Below are positions 34,177 to 46,437 of a DNA stretch of 64,000 nucleotides, in pieces. The DNA is from Physcomitrium patens. Lineage: Eukaryota; Streptophyta; Bryopsida; Funariales; Funariaceae. The DNA lies in assembly GCF_000002425.4 (NCBI RefSeq), contig NC_037269.1, forward strand, positions 1,127,543 to 1,191,542, written 5' to 3'. Made by a program: the position numbers and the translations under genes. Below the pieces are notes generated by a model, which made no database searches, was not told the DNA's origin, and saw nothing but the letters and a program-made list of their open reading frames with translations. How positions within the stretch are numbered: the first letter of the stretch is position 1; each line of letters starts with the position of its first letter.

Positions 34177-37100
34177 TGAAGGTCCTATCCTCTCCTCAGA
34201 ACCCTCTTCTTGTTTTATAATAGAATTATATTTAGGACCTAAGAATTACAAAGCCTTTGCTTTATTAGATTCGGGAGCCTCAGCATGTTTTTTAGATGAA
34301 CAATTTGTTAAAAGTCATAAAATACCTTTTGTACAGAAAACTAAACCAGTACATGTAGAAGTCATTGATGGCCGTCATTTGTCTTCTGAAGATGTCACTC
34401 ATGAAACTTGCCCTATAAAAGTAACAATAAACAGTCATGTTAGCTACATAGCTTTTAACATAATTAAATCCCCGTCCAATCCAGTTATTTTAGGTTTATC
34501 CTGGCTAGAAAAATATAACCCTCGAATAGATTGGAATTCTCGTAAACTTGACTTTTCACAAAGCATTATTAATAGTTCTACCAAGCAAGTAAAAAGTTAT
34601 AAATCTAGTATAGTAAAACCCGTACTTATAGGTGCAAAAGCATTTATATACGCAGCAAAAGAAGGATCAACTTTTGCTATTTATGCTGCACCTATTTCTG
34701 AAAGCGTCAAGACTTCAAGTGGCATTCCAAGTCAATATCAGGATTATCAAGACATTTTTGAAAAAAAGAATGCAGATATTCTTCCTGAGCATCACCCATA
34801 TGATTGTTCAATCGACCTCAAGGAAGGAACTCAGCCACCATTTGGACCAATTTACAGTTTATTGCAAGATGAGATGGCTGAACTCAAGACATATATTGAC
34901 GAGAATTTAGCGAAGAATTTCATACGCCATTCAAAATCTCCAGCAAGAGCTCTAATTCTATTCGTAAAGAAAAAAGATGGATCTTTGCGAATGTGTGTTG
35001 ACTATCGAGGACTCAACAAGATCACAATCAAAAACAGGTATCCATTACCTTTGATATCAAGACTCCTTGACCAGTTGAATCAAGCTAAGATTTATACAAA
35101 AATAGATCTAAGAGGAGCATATAATCTAGTACGGATCAAAGAAGGAGATGAATGGAAGACTGCGTTTCGAACCAAGTACGGACATTTTGAATATAATGTC
35201 ATGGCTTTTGGACTCACGAATGCACCAGCTGCTTTTCAACATCTCATGAATGATGTATTTCGTGAATTCTTAGACAATTTTGTCGTCTGTTACCTAGACG
35301 ATATCCTGATCTATTCTAACAACGTTGAAGAGCATGAAATACATGTTCGTCAAGTATTACAAAAACTTAGAGATGTAGGATTGTACGCCAAGATGGAAAA
35401 GTGTGTATTTCACACTACTTAAGTTGACTTTTTAGGATACATCATTTCAAATGATGGTCTCATGATGGATTCTAAGAAAGTCCAGACAATCATAGATTGG
35501 AAGATTCCAAGGACAGTAAGAGATGTCCAATGTTTCTTGGGATTTACCAATTACTATCGGATCTTCATCAAAGACTTTTGACGAGTTGCAGCTCCACTTA
35601 CACGCTTGACCAATAAAGACAAATTCCATAGAATCAAGAAGCGGAAGCAGCATTTGAAGCCTTGAAGACATCGTTTGTATCTGCACCAGTCTTATATCAT
35701 GTTGACTTTTCCAAGGTATTTTTTATGGAAACAGATGCATCGGATTTTGCCTTGGGTGCAGTTTTATCACAAATGGGAACAGATGACAAACTTCATCCGA
35801 TAGCTTTTCATTCAAGAAAATTCTCAGCACCCGAGATTAATTATGAGATCCACGATAAAGAACTTCTTGCAATCATGGATTCCTTTCAAGAATGGCGTCA
35901 TTATCTAGAAGGCGCTTCTAGTCCAGTCACTGTGTATACAGATCACAAGAATCTCGAGTATTTCATGTCAACATGCGTGTTGAATGGTCGTCAAGCTAGT
36001 TGGAGTATGTCTTTGTCAAGATTTGAGTTCATTATCACTTATCGGCCAGGAAAACAACAAGGTTTGTCCGATGCATTGTCTAGACGTTCTTATTTTGCAC
36101 CAAAAGAAGGAGATGCAGCTTTTAAGCAACAAAGAACGGTCCTCTTGAAACCGAAGCAATTTCATCTCCGAGCAATGAAATCAACATTGACTGTTGATTC
36201 AACTTTTCTCAAGCAAATCTAGTCCAGTATGTCCTCAGACCCTCTTGTTCATGATATCGAGAATAATTCTTTCAAGTCTTATGATCCTTCTAAGTTCGAG
36301 TTCAAGGATAATCTATTATATTTTGAAGGACGCCTATATGTTCCAGAAGGAGAAGCACATTTATGTGTTCTTCAAGCACGTCATGACTTTCCAGCAGCAG
36401 GGTACTTTGGATATAATAAGACTTTGGAACTCATATCAAGAGATTTTTGGTGGCCACAAATGTGAAAGTCACTCAAAGACTTTGTACAATCTTGTGATAT
36501 TTGTTCAAGATCAAAAACTCCTCGTCATCGACCTTACGGACTTCTTCAGCCATTACCTATACCAGAACAACCATAGTCTTCTGTTTCTATGGATTTCATC
36601 ACAGATCTTCCAAGCTCAAGATCTTATGATTCTATATTTGTGATAGTAGATCGTTTCACCAAGATGGCACATTTTGTGCCATGTACAAAATCTATCACAG
36701 GTGAAGAAACAGCTAAGCTTTTCATTGATAATATCTATCGCTATCATGGATTACCTAAAGATATCATATCGGATAGGGGAACTCAATTTGTGTCGAGATT
36801 TTGGAGGACCCTTTTCAAGATTTTAAAAGTGGACATAAAGCTATCTTCGGCTTTCCATCCTCAAACTGATGGACAAACAGAGCGCGTAAACTAAGTCTTG
36901 GAGCAGTATTTAAGGTGTACCATCAACTACCAACAAGATGATTGGAGAACCCTTCTGCCATTGGCAGAGTTTGCTTATAATAATACGGTACATTCCGCCA
37001 CGCAATAAACACCTTTCTTTGTCAATTATGGCTATCATCCACGACTTGATGCTTTTGATTTTTTAAAAGTTGATAATCCTGCAGCAGAAGATATGGCAAA

Positions 37101-37635
37101 TCGGTTGTCAGAGTTATATGCAATAATGAAGGCACAATTGAAGGAAGCTCAAGAACGACAAAAGATAAACGCAGATGTATATCGTAAGGAGCAACCACAA
37201 CTCAATGTGGGTGATAAGGTATGGCTACTTCGTCGTAATATCAAGACCACTCGTCCTTGCGACAAGTTGGACTATCAAAGGCTGGGACCATTTTCTATTT
37301 CTGTACAAATCAATCAAGTTGCATATCGTTTACATCTACCGAAGACAATGAAAATCCATCCAGTATTCCACGTGTCTCTTCTTGAACCATACAAGACAGT
37401 GGACATACCAAGAAGACGACAAGCTCCACCTCCTCCTATAGAAGTGGACAATAATGAAGAGTTTGAAGTAGAAGAAGTCTTAGATTCAAGGCGACGTCAA
37501 AATAAAATAGAATATCTTGTCCATTGGCGCGGATATGATATTAGTGAACCCACATGGGAGCCAATGAAGAATCTTGCAAATGCAGCAAAGGCGGTGGAGG
37601 CTTTTTATCGACGACATCTATCAAAATCAAGATGA
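34154..37635 (+). pseudogene. N5 pol: protease-RT-RNase H-integrase-chromodomain
   Basis: Protease ([15 protein letters not shown]) and RT (YLDDILIYS) are open to the TAA at 35420-35422. A frameshift near 35630 moves RNase H (ETDASDFALGAVL), integrase (MDFITDL, DRGTQF, TDGQTERVN) and chromodomain (FEVEEVLDS, EYLVHWRGYD, PTWEP) into the next frame. Stops lie at about 35578, 36220, 36463, 36571, 36892 and 37006. The chromodomain keeps its tryptophans and may target insertion to methylated-histone chromatin, as known for chromoviruses. Confidence 0.92.
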
Positions 37636-37787
37636 AAATCTTCTTTATAAAAGAAACAACATCTAGGCGAGATAACATTCTACTTTCAATTCTTGTTCGT
37701 AGCTTCGTTGTAGTAGTGGCGCTCAGGAGATGGAGAACCAACAACCAACGGATTTAACTCAAGAGCCTTCATTTGCTGACCTACCGG

Positions 37788-39123
37788 TGTCATGTTGTAA
37801 CACGAGTATACAGTGAAAATAAAAAAAAAAAAAAAAAAAAAAAAAGAAGGAGAATTTTATTAATATTCAGTTACCTCGAATATTGCGAGCATCGATCAAC
37901 TCCAGCGCAAATACTGAGTGGTCAGGTTCAGTCACCCCGTTACAGTCAGCCGGGGCATACTGAAATGCTCCGTTCGATTCTAATAACGGGAGTTAGCAGG
38001 ATGAGAAGGACCAATTCACAAGACGGGTTTGAAGAGCCAATTGGATCCAATTTCGAGAATCCAATCCGGGTCCTCTTACCCAATATGAGACCTATATTGG
38101 TGGGGCAACCCAATGCAGTCTAGTTATGGGAAAATCCAGGTCTTACTACGGGCCTCAGCCAGTCTGACGCGAAGACCAATTTGACCCAATTACGCGAGCA
38201 TCCAGGTTACTACGGGCATCTTACCCAATATGGGACCTGAATTGGTCGGACGACTCGATGTGGTCCCGATTACGGAGTTTCGATTCTGTTTCGGGCCGTC
38301 CTGTTCTCCGTGCCATTTCAGGGAACGTTGTTTACGGTAAATGGATCTCTTAAAGATAAAAACGGAGGAGAAGGCCTTGATGACGTGAGCCAATTTCGGA
38401 TCTAAGCTCTGACGGCGGGAGCCAATTCCGGATCTAAGATAGAAGATTGAAGAAATTCAGAGGATAAGGTTAGAGGGAAATCGGGGGGGGAGCGGGTTTT
38501 TCAAGCTTTTGGAAGGTTACCAGTTCGGTTTTTTTTTTGGATGTTTTTGAAGATCAAGGGAATTAGAGAGAGGAGCTTCATGCTTCGGGTCGGGGAAGGA
38601 AAGACATAGAATTTGGATTTTTCTTCTTCGTAGAGTTTTGGGAAGACTGAGGCAATCGCTGCTGAAGTCAGTGTTGTAATGGTGAATCGGGATTTTTAAA
38701 TGAAGTGGGTTTGAATACTCTTGACTGTTTTGTAAAATCGAGTTACGTCTGTGATTGAAGGATTAAAAGGGTGTCTATAGGATTGAGTATGCGGAGTGAA
38801 TGAAATTTATTGGGTTAATCTAACAAGACAGTCAGTGGATACAAGATCGTAAGTACAAAGGGATATTGAAGATTAACAGTTTGGGTTGTTCGGGGTTCTC
38901 TGTAACGTCTAGAGACCTACCGGCTGGGGCAAAAAAAAAAAAAAAAAAAGACTTCAACAAGCAGTCGAAGAGCATCCGTACAGATTTACGGTACATTGTT
39001 GCAGTCGTTTATATTCTAGTAGTCAAAAACTGATAGATTGCTTGACTATCGGCGAATCTCCATACTACCTTCTATAGCCAGACGCCCTGCGCGTTCTCGA
39101 GTAAGAAAGCACGTAATACGACA
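37788..39123 (+). repeat. N6 5' LTR
   Basis: Begins TGTCATGTTG, ends ATACGACA. It contains two A-tracts (about 37819-37844 and 38934-38949) and an imperfect internal duplication around CTTACCCAATATGGGACCT (about 38036-38115 and 38174-38253). Confidence 0.92.
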
Positions 39124-39127
39124 TAAG

Positions 39128-39144
39128 TGGTGAACCCGACGTGA
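39128..39144 (+). other. N6 candidate primer-binding site
   Basis: TGGTGAACCCGACGTGA starts four bases after the LTR. It begins TGG as expected for pairing with a tRNA CCA end, and differs from the initiator-Met type. The tRNA was not identified. Confidence 0.6.
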
Positions 39145-39194
39145 AAGCTTGAGGTGGAAGGTATTGGATTTCGGTTGATTTTATCTTTATTTTT

Positions 39195-41069
39195 ATGGAA
39201 AAAGAAAATAAAAATTTTGAAGGATTTTTGGGAGAAGTTTCTGGTGGGGAGTCTTCTAAAGGACAAGGTATGCACATGGATCTGTCTATTGCTAGTTTGT
39301 TTCAAGCCTTCTCATTGTCAATGCAGCAAGAGCAAAGCAATGATCAAAAGGAAGCTTTGGCAACCAAAGCATTCCAAGCAGTGGTCAATAAAATTGATCA
39401 ATTTGATGGGAGGAATATTTCAAGGTATTTAAGATGTTATGTTCGTGAAATGGAATTAAATCGGGTTTCTGAGAAGAAAATGGTTGCACTATTTGGACTT
39501 GCCACGATACCGGAGATAAGGGACCACATTACATCGATTTCGGATCGTTGTGGGAATTCATGGGAGGATTTTTCACATGCATTGAAAGACGAATATTTCT
39601 TGGAAGATGCTGATCGCGTTACTAAGAAGCTGTTTCTGGGATGGATTGAACGGCCCAATAAGAATTTGCAAGCAACAGAGCTACTAAGGAAATTTGAGAG
39701 GCAGTACTCTCAATTATCGAAGGTAGAAAAATTGACATTGGAGCCGAACAAAGTTGATCTATTTCTTCAAGCTGCTGATGGAGAATTGCAAGAGAAATTA
39801 GAACCCCTTCTTGAAGACAAAGAAGAAGATGAAGGATTGACAACGAAGTGGAAGAACGTTGAAGATGCGGTGGGGTTGCTTACAAAAAAAGAAAGGAGGA
39901 AGGATAGAAGCAATATTTCGAAAACAGTACAAGCACCCAAAGCTCCAGTACGTACAACACCACCGACAATGCCTACAGTTCAACCTTCGACATCCTTGTC
40001 AAAGAAAGCAGATATGGGTATGGAAGAAATTATACGAGGAATGCGAGATCTTCAAATCAAATTGGCAAGACTTGAAGAGAATACTTCTATAAACAATTCG
40101 AAGAATGTTTCAAAACAAGGATATGTACAAAGATGCATTTGGTGTGATGATGCTTCACACACTAGAAAAGATTGCAATGAATTTAATAATATGATACGGC
40201 AGGGAATTATTTGCTGGAAAGATGGGAAGATAGCATTGAAAGATAGGGAGGATCTTCTTCAAACCAATTTTGGCAAGGGAGGAATGAGAGCATTGGTTCA
40301 AGATTACTTAAAAGAGCATGAAACAGTAGTACGAGAAAGTGCAAGTTATGGTGCTAGAGTAGAGGATGAAATTGGTGGGAGTACGGAAACTAGTGAGTTT
40401 TGGGCTTCTGCCGTTTCTACAATGCAAGAAGGGAAATTACCTCGAGAAGCGTTATTGAGAACTGCAGCTACAATACGAGGAAGAACAAGTTGGAAGGATC
40501 CTGTTGAGTCTCTTTCAGTTCATGCATATATTGCTAAGAGCCAACATGAAGCTTTGATGGAAGAAAAAAGACGAGGAAATTTTGATGATACTAGAGAAGG
40601 AAATTCTTTTAAGAGGCAAACTCGAGGAGACAAGGCTCGGGAGGCAGCTTCACAAGAATTGCTTGTAAAGGATGCCTCAGCATCATTGGGAGAAAAAACA
40701 ACGGAGACAAAAGATAAGGGCAAATCAATTGCTTATAAGCTACTTTCTGACATTGAAGCGGCAACAAATTTGAAAGGAGTGTTGGAAGAACGTATATTAA
40801 ACGCTAAGGTGGAATTCACATTGAAAGAAGTCTTGGAAATTGCAAAGAAGGAGTTTCATGATGTTATCATTGACAGCATTAAGCGAAAGAGGCAATTAAT
40901 GAGCGAAACTGGAATGAGTCATGCTATTGATGCAAGAATATGTAGAGATGAAGAAGAGGTTGATATTGGTTACAAGCAACCAACAAATGAAAAGAATGGG
41001 TATAATCAGCGAGTACGTTTCGAAGATTCTAGTGAGAAGGAAATGGAAACTTTGAGCCATTATACTTGA
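39195..41069 (+). CDS. N6 gag
   Basis: An intact 624-residue frame from ATG 39195. It has a capsid-like N-terminal half, a Pro/Thr-rich linker, and a zinc knuckle CIWCDDASHTRKDC (C-x2-C-x4-H-x4-C) near residue 315. It is much longer than the 345-349 residues of the chromovirus gags here. The TGA at 41067-41069 separates it from the protease in the same frame, so gag and protease may once have been one polypeptide. Confidence 0.8.
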   Translation: MEKENKNFEGFLGEVSGGESSKGQGMHMDLSIASLFQAFSLSMQQEQSNDQKEALATKAFQAVVNKIDQFDGRNISRYLRCYVREMELNRVSEKKMVALFGLATIPEIRDHITSISDRCGNSWEDFSHALKDEYFLEDADRVTKKLFLGWIERPNKNLQATELLRKFERQYSQLSKVEKLTLEPNKVDLFLQAADGELQEKLEPLLEDKEEDEGLTTKWKNVEDAVGLLTKKERRKDRSNISKTVQAPKAPVRTTPPTMPTVQPSTSLSKKADMGMEEIIRGMRDLQIKLARLEENTSINNSKNVSKQGYVQRCIWCDDASHTRKDCNEFNNMIRQGIICWKDGKIALKDREDLLQTNFGKGGMRALVQDYLKEHETVVRESASYGARVEDEIGGSTETSEFWASAVSTMQEGKLPREALLRTAATIRGRTSWKDPVESLSVHAYIAKSQHEALMEEKRRGNFDDTREGNSFKRQTRGDKAREAASQELLVKDASASLGEKTTETKDKGKSIAYKLLSDIEAATNLKGVLEERILNAKVEFTLKEVLEIAKKEFHDVIIDSIKRKRQLMSETGMSHAIDARICRDEEEVDIGYKQPTNEKNGYNQRVRFEDSSEKEMETLSHYT

Positions 41070-41567
41070 AAGCATTGGGCAAGGGCAACTACTGAGGTAT
41101 TGGTGAAGGTAGGAGATATAGAAGAACCAATAGTTGCTTTGGTGGACTATGGTTCTGAAATAAATCTCATGTCTAAAGATCTTTATAAGAAGCAAAAATG
41201 GCCAATTGATATGGAACATGGATGGGTAATATGAGCAGCTAATAACACACAAGGCGAATTATATGGAGCTTGTCCAGATGTCAAAATTCGGATTAGGGAT
41301 GTTGTGACGGAGCAACATTTCTTCGTTCAAGATACAACGTCTTATCCGTTGATTTTAGGACAACCTTATATCACGGCAACATGAATGAAAACAAAGGTAC
41401 TTGACGATGGTTCTGCTTATGCAAGGGTACGGAGCGAAGATGGGAGGAAAGCTGTACAATTTCTAACAGTACCTCCTAACCATGAACGGAATCGAGATAG
41501 GTTGAGGGAGAAACCATTGCCAAAGATTGTTAAAGGATTTAAGGATTTTGGGGAGGTACCACTGTAA
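41070..41567 (+). pseudogene. N6 protease region
   Basis: It continues the gag frame with VALVDYGSEINLMS, a retropepsin-like active site (DYGS instead of DSG/DTG), then YPLILGQPY. It is interrupted by TGA at 41232-41234 and 41382-41384 and ends at TAA 41565-41567, after which pol continues in another frame. Confidence 0.7.
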
Positions 41568-41578
41568 AGCGAGATTAT

Positions 41579-44500
41579 GGAGGTACAAAAGAGGAGGTAC
41601 TCTCGCGAGATGAAGGTGCCTTTGATGTGAGTTTTATTGGTATATTGGAGAATGGAAATATTATGTATAAGAAAGTTGATGATTTTAAAAGAAAAGAAAG
41701 AAAAAGATTATATGATATTGAAGGACAGTTACGCAAGATAGGTACATTGCAAGATGATGAGAGGATTTTGGGTGTTTATGAAGAAAATGGGCTGGAAGAT
41801 TCATTGGAATTGATTACATCTATTGGGTTAGGGGATAATGATAAGATTGTTGAGATTCATTCGAGAGAGGTTTATACCATGCTTGAATCTTTTCAAGCAC
41901 CAGAAGTCACAGTAGAGACGAGATATAAAACGGCAGATAAGAAGGTAAAGCCTGTTGCCGGACCATTACCAGAGGATTCTAAAGAACAAATGGGAGAAGC
42001 ATCAAAAGAAGCAAGTTTAAGAGATCCAATGAGTATTGGACATCAGTTTACTGAAGAGACTTTTGAAGAATTGAAGATTGGTTCTGATGGTTCTTTATTG
42101 CCGGAGGAAATTACTTGCTTCAAAAAGATGTTGGCTAAACAAGGTAGATCGTTTGCCTTCGAATCTCATGAAATTGGGTGTGTGGATCCAAGTATTATAA
42201 TTCCTATGGTTATCTTCACTGTACCGCATGTACCTTGGAATCTAAGATCGATTCCAGTACCGAGGGCACATTTACCTAAATTGGTGGAACTATTGAAAGA
42301 AAAGATAAAGATGAAAATATTAGAACCTTCATTTGCGCCGTATTCTAGTCGATGGTTTACGATACCTAAGAAGAATGGGTCACTGCAGTTTATTCAAGAT
42401 ATGCAGCCGGTGAATGCTGTAACTGTCAGGAATGCAGGAATTGGACCTATTGTGGATGAATTTGCTGAGGCGTTTGCTGGAAGGGCGATCTATTCAATGG
42501 GTGATTTGTATTCAGGTTATGATCAATTTCAACTTGCCGAAGGAAGTAGAGATATGACAACGATGAGGACACCGCTTGGATTGGTTAGAATGTACACTCT
42601 TCCTCAAGGCGCGACCAACTCAGTTGCGCATATGATGAATGGGATGAATAAGGTATTGAGAGATTTTATTCCGGAAAAGACTATGCCTTTTCTGGATGAT
42701 GTTCCTATAAAGGGGTGCAGAGAAGGAGACAAGGATGAAACTTTAGATACGAGGGGGTGTCGCAGATATGTTGTTGATCATATACAAGATTGTGAAAAGA
42801 TTTTAACTCGGCTTGGAGAAGTTCATCTTACATTATCGGGTATGAAGTCCGTATTTGGAGTGCGAGAGGTTGTAATTGTTGGACATTTATGCGGATCTTA
42901 CGGAAGAAAACCAGATCCGACTAAAGTTGATGCAATTGGAAGGATGAAAGAGGATTGTGGTTCTTTAACAGAGGTTCGCAGGTTTTTGGGTGCATGTGTA
43001 TTTTATCGAATCTGGATCCTTCATTTTGCTCACATAGCGGATCCATTATATGAACTGTTACGCAAGGGTTACCGATTTGAATGGGAAGAAAGGCATATTC
43101 AGGCAATGTAAAGATTGAAGAAATTATTGATGTCACCTCTAATATTGAGGAAGGTTGATTATAAGTGCAATAGACCAGTGATTCTTACTGTAGACGCTAG
43201 TCCAATTGCCGTTGGATGGGCGGTGGGTCAAGATGATTCGAATGGGAGTAGATTTGCAGTTCGATTTGGGACTAAAGTTTTAAGTATTCGTCAGCGTGCA
43301 TATTCGCAAGTCAAAAGAGAACTTTGGGGAGTCGTTTCGGCTATGAAAGCTGAAAAGGACTATTTGATTGGGGCAGTAGTAGTAATTGAAACAGATTGCT
43401 TGCCATTGCTTGGAATGATTATTAACTGTTCAACGCCAGATATTGCAATGTTGAGATGGGTTGCTTATATTAAGTCACTAAATCCAGAATTTAAGCATAT
43501 CACTGGAAAGGACAATTTAGAAGCAGACATGCTATCTCGAGCAAGATACGAGAGGGAGGACGAAATGGTTGAAGACATTGATGATGTCGGATTGAAATTT
43601 TATTCAATATCAAATCTCAACAGAGAAGACAAGCTATTTCTTGAAGAAGCTTATGAAGGAGAATTATTGGATATTGGTCATTATTTGAATACCTTGTCTA
43701 AGCAAGGGAATTGGTCTACAGAAAAATTCAAACAAATAAGAAAAAAAGCATATGGATTTTTACTTCGAGATGGATTCTTATGGAAGAGACCGAAGAAAGG
43801 AATTGGGATGCCACAACGAGTGATAGGCAAAAGGGAAGAAAAACTAAAATTATTAAAGGAGTTTCATGATAGTTTATGGGCAGGGCATAGAGGAATCTGG
43901 GCTACTTTTGCTAAACTCAAGGAACGATATTGGTGGAAAAATATGTATCGAGATGTGCTCTCATTTGTAGAGTCATGTGAAATCTGTCAATCATATTCTA
44001 ATATCCGACATCGAGATGGTCTTCATCTTACGTATCCTCTGGCTATTCATTTTAAATGGGTTGTTGATTTGGTTATTATGCCGGTTGGGTTATGGCAGAT
44101 GAGATATTTGGTTTTAGCTCGTGAAGATTTATCAAATCAAGTAGAAGGAAGAGCATTGAGGACAAAATCTACAGAGGAGATTTGTAGGTTTTTGCTTGAA
44201 GATGTCATTTGCTGTTACGGGTGCATAGGAAAAATCACTGCAGATCGTGGAGAATTAAATGCACAAGAAGCTCGTAAGTTCTTTGAAAGATGTGGAGTTA
44301 AACTATCACTGACTACTGCTTATAATCCGGAAGGGAATGCGAAAAGCGAATGCGATCACCCGCCGATTGTGAAAGCATTGGTTAAAGTTTGTAATGGGAA
44401 GGTTAAAGAGTGGCCACAGCTTTTGTCATTTGCATTATGGGCTGATCGAACAACACATAGTTCGGTGACAGGATATATGCCAGTAGAACTTATGACAGGT

Positions 44501-45043
44501 CAAAAACCAATTATGCCGATTGAAGAAAAGGTACTTACTTGGAGTATGCTACCATGGGAAGATGGATTGACAAGAGAAGAACTTCTGGCTATTAGGATTC
44601 GACAATTGGAGCAAAGAACGGAAGATGTCCAAATAGCATTGGAAAGGTTAAAAAGAACAAGGCTACAAAACAAGGCGCGATTCGATAAGCAACATTGATT
44701 GAGACCAAAAGCAATCGAGGAAGGTGACTGGGTATTTGTTTATGACAATAGTCTGGATAATCAACATAGTACTTTGCGGAAATTTTCAAAACGTTGGTTT
44801 GGACCATATGTTGTAACAACTGTTCATGATAATGCGACTTACTCATTACGGGAGTTAGATGGTACAAAATTGAAAATACCAATTGCAGGGAAGCGAATAA
44901 AAATATTTAAACGAAGACACGCAGAGATGAATATGGAAGACCTTAATGAAGGTATAGAGATTCCGCATCAAGAAGATGAAAGTGATTTGGATAATGAAGG
45001 TGACGAAGACGAACTGGACAAAGACGTAGGGGATATATTCTGA
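41579..45043 (+). pseudogene. N6 pol: RT-RNase H-integrase
   Basis: One frame with stops at 43109-43111 and 44696-44698. RT shows YSSRWFTIPKKNGSLQ, GDLYSGYDQFQL and PFLDDVPIKG (FLDD loop). RNase H has TVDASPIAVGWAVG. Integrase has an HHCC zinc region (GHRGIW ... CEICQSY), core Asp in VVDLVIMP, Asp in ADRG and Glu in KSEC with 34 residues between the last two. No chromodomain; after the second stop a short C-terminal domain ends in an acidic tail. The motif set recalls gypsy elements of basidiomycete fungi. Confidence 0.85.
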
Positions 45044-45093
45044 ATCAAACAGCAATTGGGTAAATTGGTACATACCGGAGGATGCACAGGTTC

Positions 45094-45105
45094 AGAGGGG
45101 GTGGA
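45094..45105 (+). other. N6 polypurine tract
   Basis: AGAGGGGGTGGA lies directly against the 3' LTR, the expected place for plus-strand priming. Confidence 0.8.
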
Positions 45106-46437
45106 TGTCGTGTTGTAACACGAGTATATAGTGAAAATAAAAAATAAATAAAAAATAAAAAAAAAGGGGAATTTTATTAATATTCAGTTACCTCGAATAT
45201 TGCGAGCATCAACCAACTCCAGCGCAAATACTGAGTGGTCAGGTTCAGTCACCCCGTTACAGTCAGCCGGGGCATACTGAAATGCTCCGTTCGATTCTAA
45301 TAACGGGAGTTAGCAGGATGAGAAGGACCAATTCACACGACGGGTTTGAAGAGCCAATTGGATCCAATTTCGAGAATCCAATCCGGGTCCTCTTACCCAA
45401 TATGAGACCTATATTGGTGGGGCAACCCAATGCAGTCTAGTTACGAGAAAATCCAGGTCTTACTACGGGCCTCAGCCAGTCTGACGCAAAGACCAATTTG
45501 ACCCAATTACGCGAGCATCCAGGTTACTACGGGCATCTTACCCAATATGGGACCTGAATTGGTCGGACGACTCGATGTGGTCCCGATTACGGGGTTTCGA
45601 TTCTGTTTCGGGCCGTCCTGTTCTCCGTGCCATTTCAGGTAACGTTGTTTACGGTAAATGGATCTCTTAAAGATAAAAACGGAGGAGAAGGCCTTGATGA
45701 CGTGAGCCAATTTCGGATCTAAGCTCTGACGGCGGGAGCCAATTCCGGATCTAAGATAGAAGATTGAAGAAATTCAGAGGATAAGGTTAGAGGGGAATCG
45801 GGGGGGGAGCGGGTTTTTCAAGCTTTTGGAAGGTTACCAGTTCGGTTTTCATTGGAGGGTTTTGAAGATCAAGGGAATTAGAGAGAGGAGCTTCATGCTT
45901 CGGGTCGGGGAAGGAAAGACATAGAATTTGGATTTTTCTTCTTCGTAGAGTTTTGGGAAGACTGAGGCAATCGCTGCTGAAGTCAGTGTTGTAATGGTGA
46001 ATCGGGATTTTTAAATGAAGTGGGTTTGAATACTCTTGACTGTTTTGTAAAATCGAATTACGTCTGTGATTGAAGGATTAAAAGGGTGTCTATAGGATTG
46101 ACTATGCGGAGTGAATGAAATTTATTGGGTTAATCTAACAAGACAGTCAGTGGATACAAGATCGTAAGTACAAAGGGGTATTGAAGATTAATAGTTTGGG
46201 TTGTTCGGGGTTCTCTGTAACGTCTAGAGACCTACCGGCTGGGGCAAAAAAAAAAAAAAAAAAGACTTCGACAAGCAGTCGAAGAGCATCCGTATAGATT
46301 TACGGTACATTATTGCAGTCGTTTATATTCCAGCAGTCAAAAACTGATAGATTGCTTGACTATCGGTGAATCTCCATACTACCTTCTACAGCCAGACGTC
46401 CGACATGTTCTCGAGCAGGAAAGCACGTAATACGACA
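45106..46437 (+). repeat. N6 3' LTR
   Basis: 1332 bp, about 98% identical by eye to 37788-39123. It ends ATACGACA, followed by CCGG. Most differences from the 5' LTR are transitions. Confidence 0.92.

Larger units (their letters stand above)
37788..46437 (+). mobile_element. N6, gypsy element of a non-chromodomain lineage
   Basis: LTRs of 1336 and 1332 bp flank gag, protease and pol, with CCGG at 37784-37787 and 46438-46441 as a 4-bp target duplication (5 bp, ACCGG, if the terminal A is counted). The LTRs show about 30 differences, so it is the youngest layer of the nest. It interrupts N5 ORF3. The related N3 sequence at about 31220 shows the empty site. Confidence 0.92.

Noticed and set aside
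38190-38393. 67-residue minus-strand ORF, repeated at 45507-45710
   Set aside because: It occurs twice only because it lies in the two N6 LTRs; no domain and no independent support.
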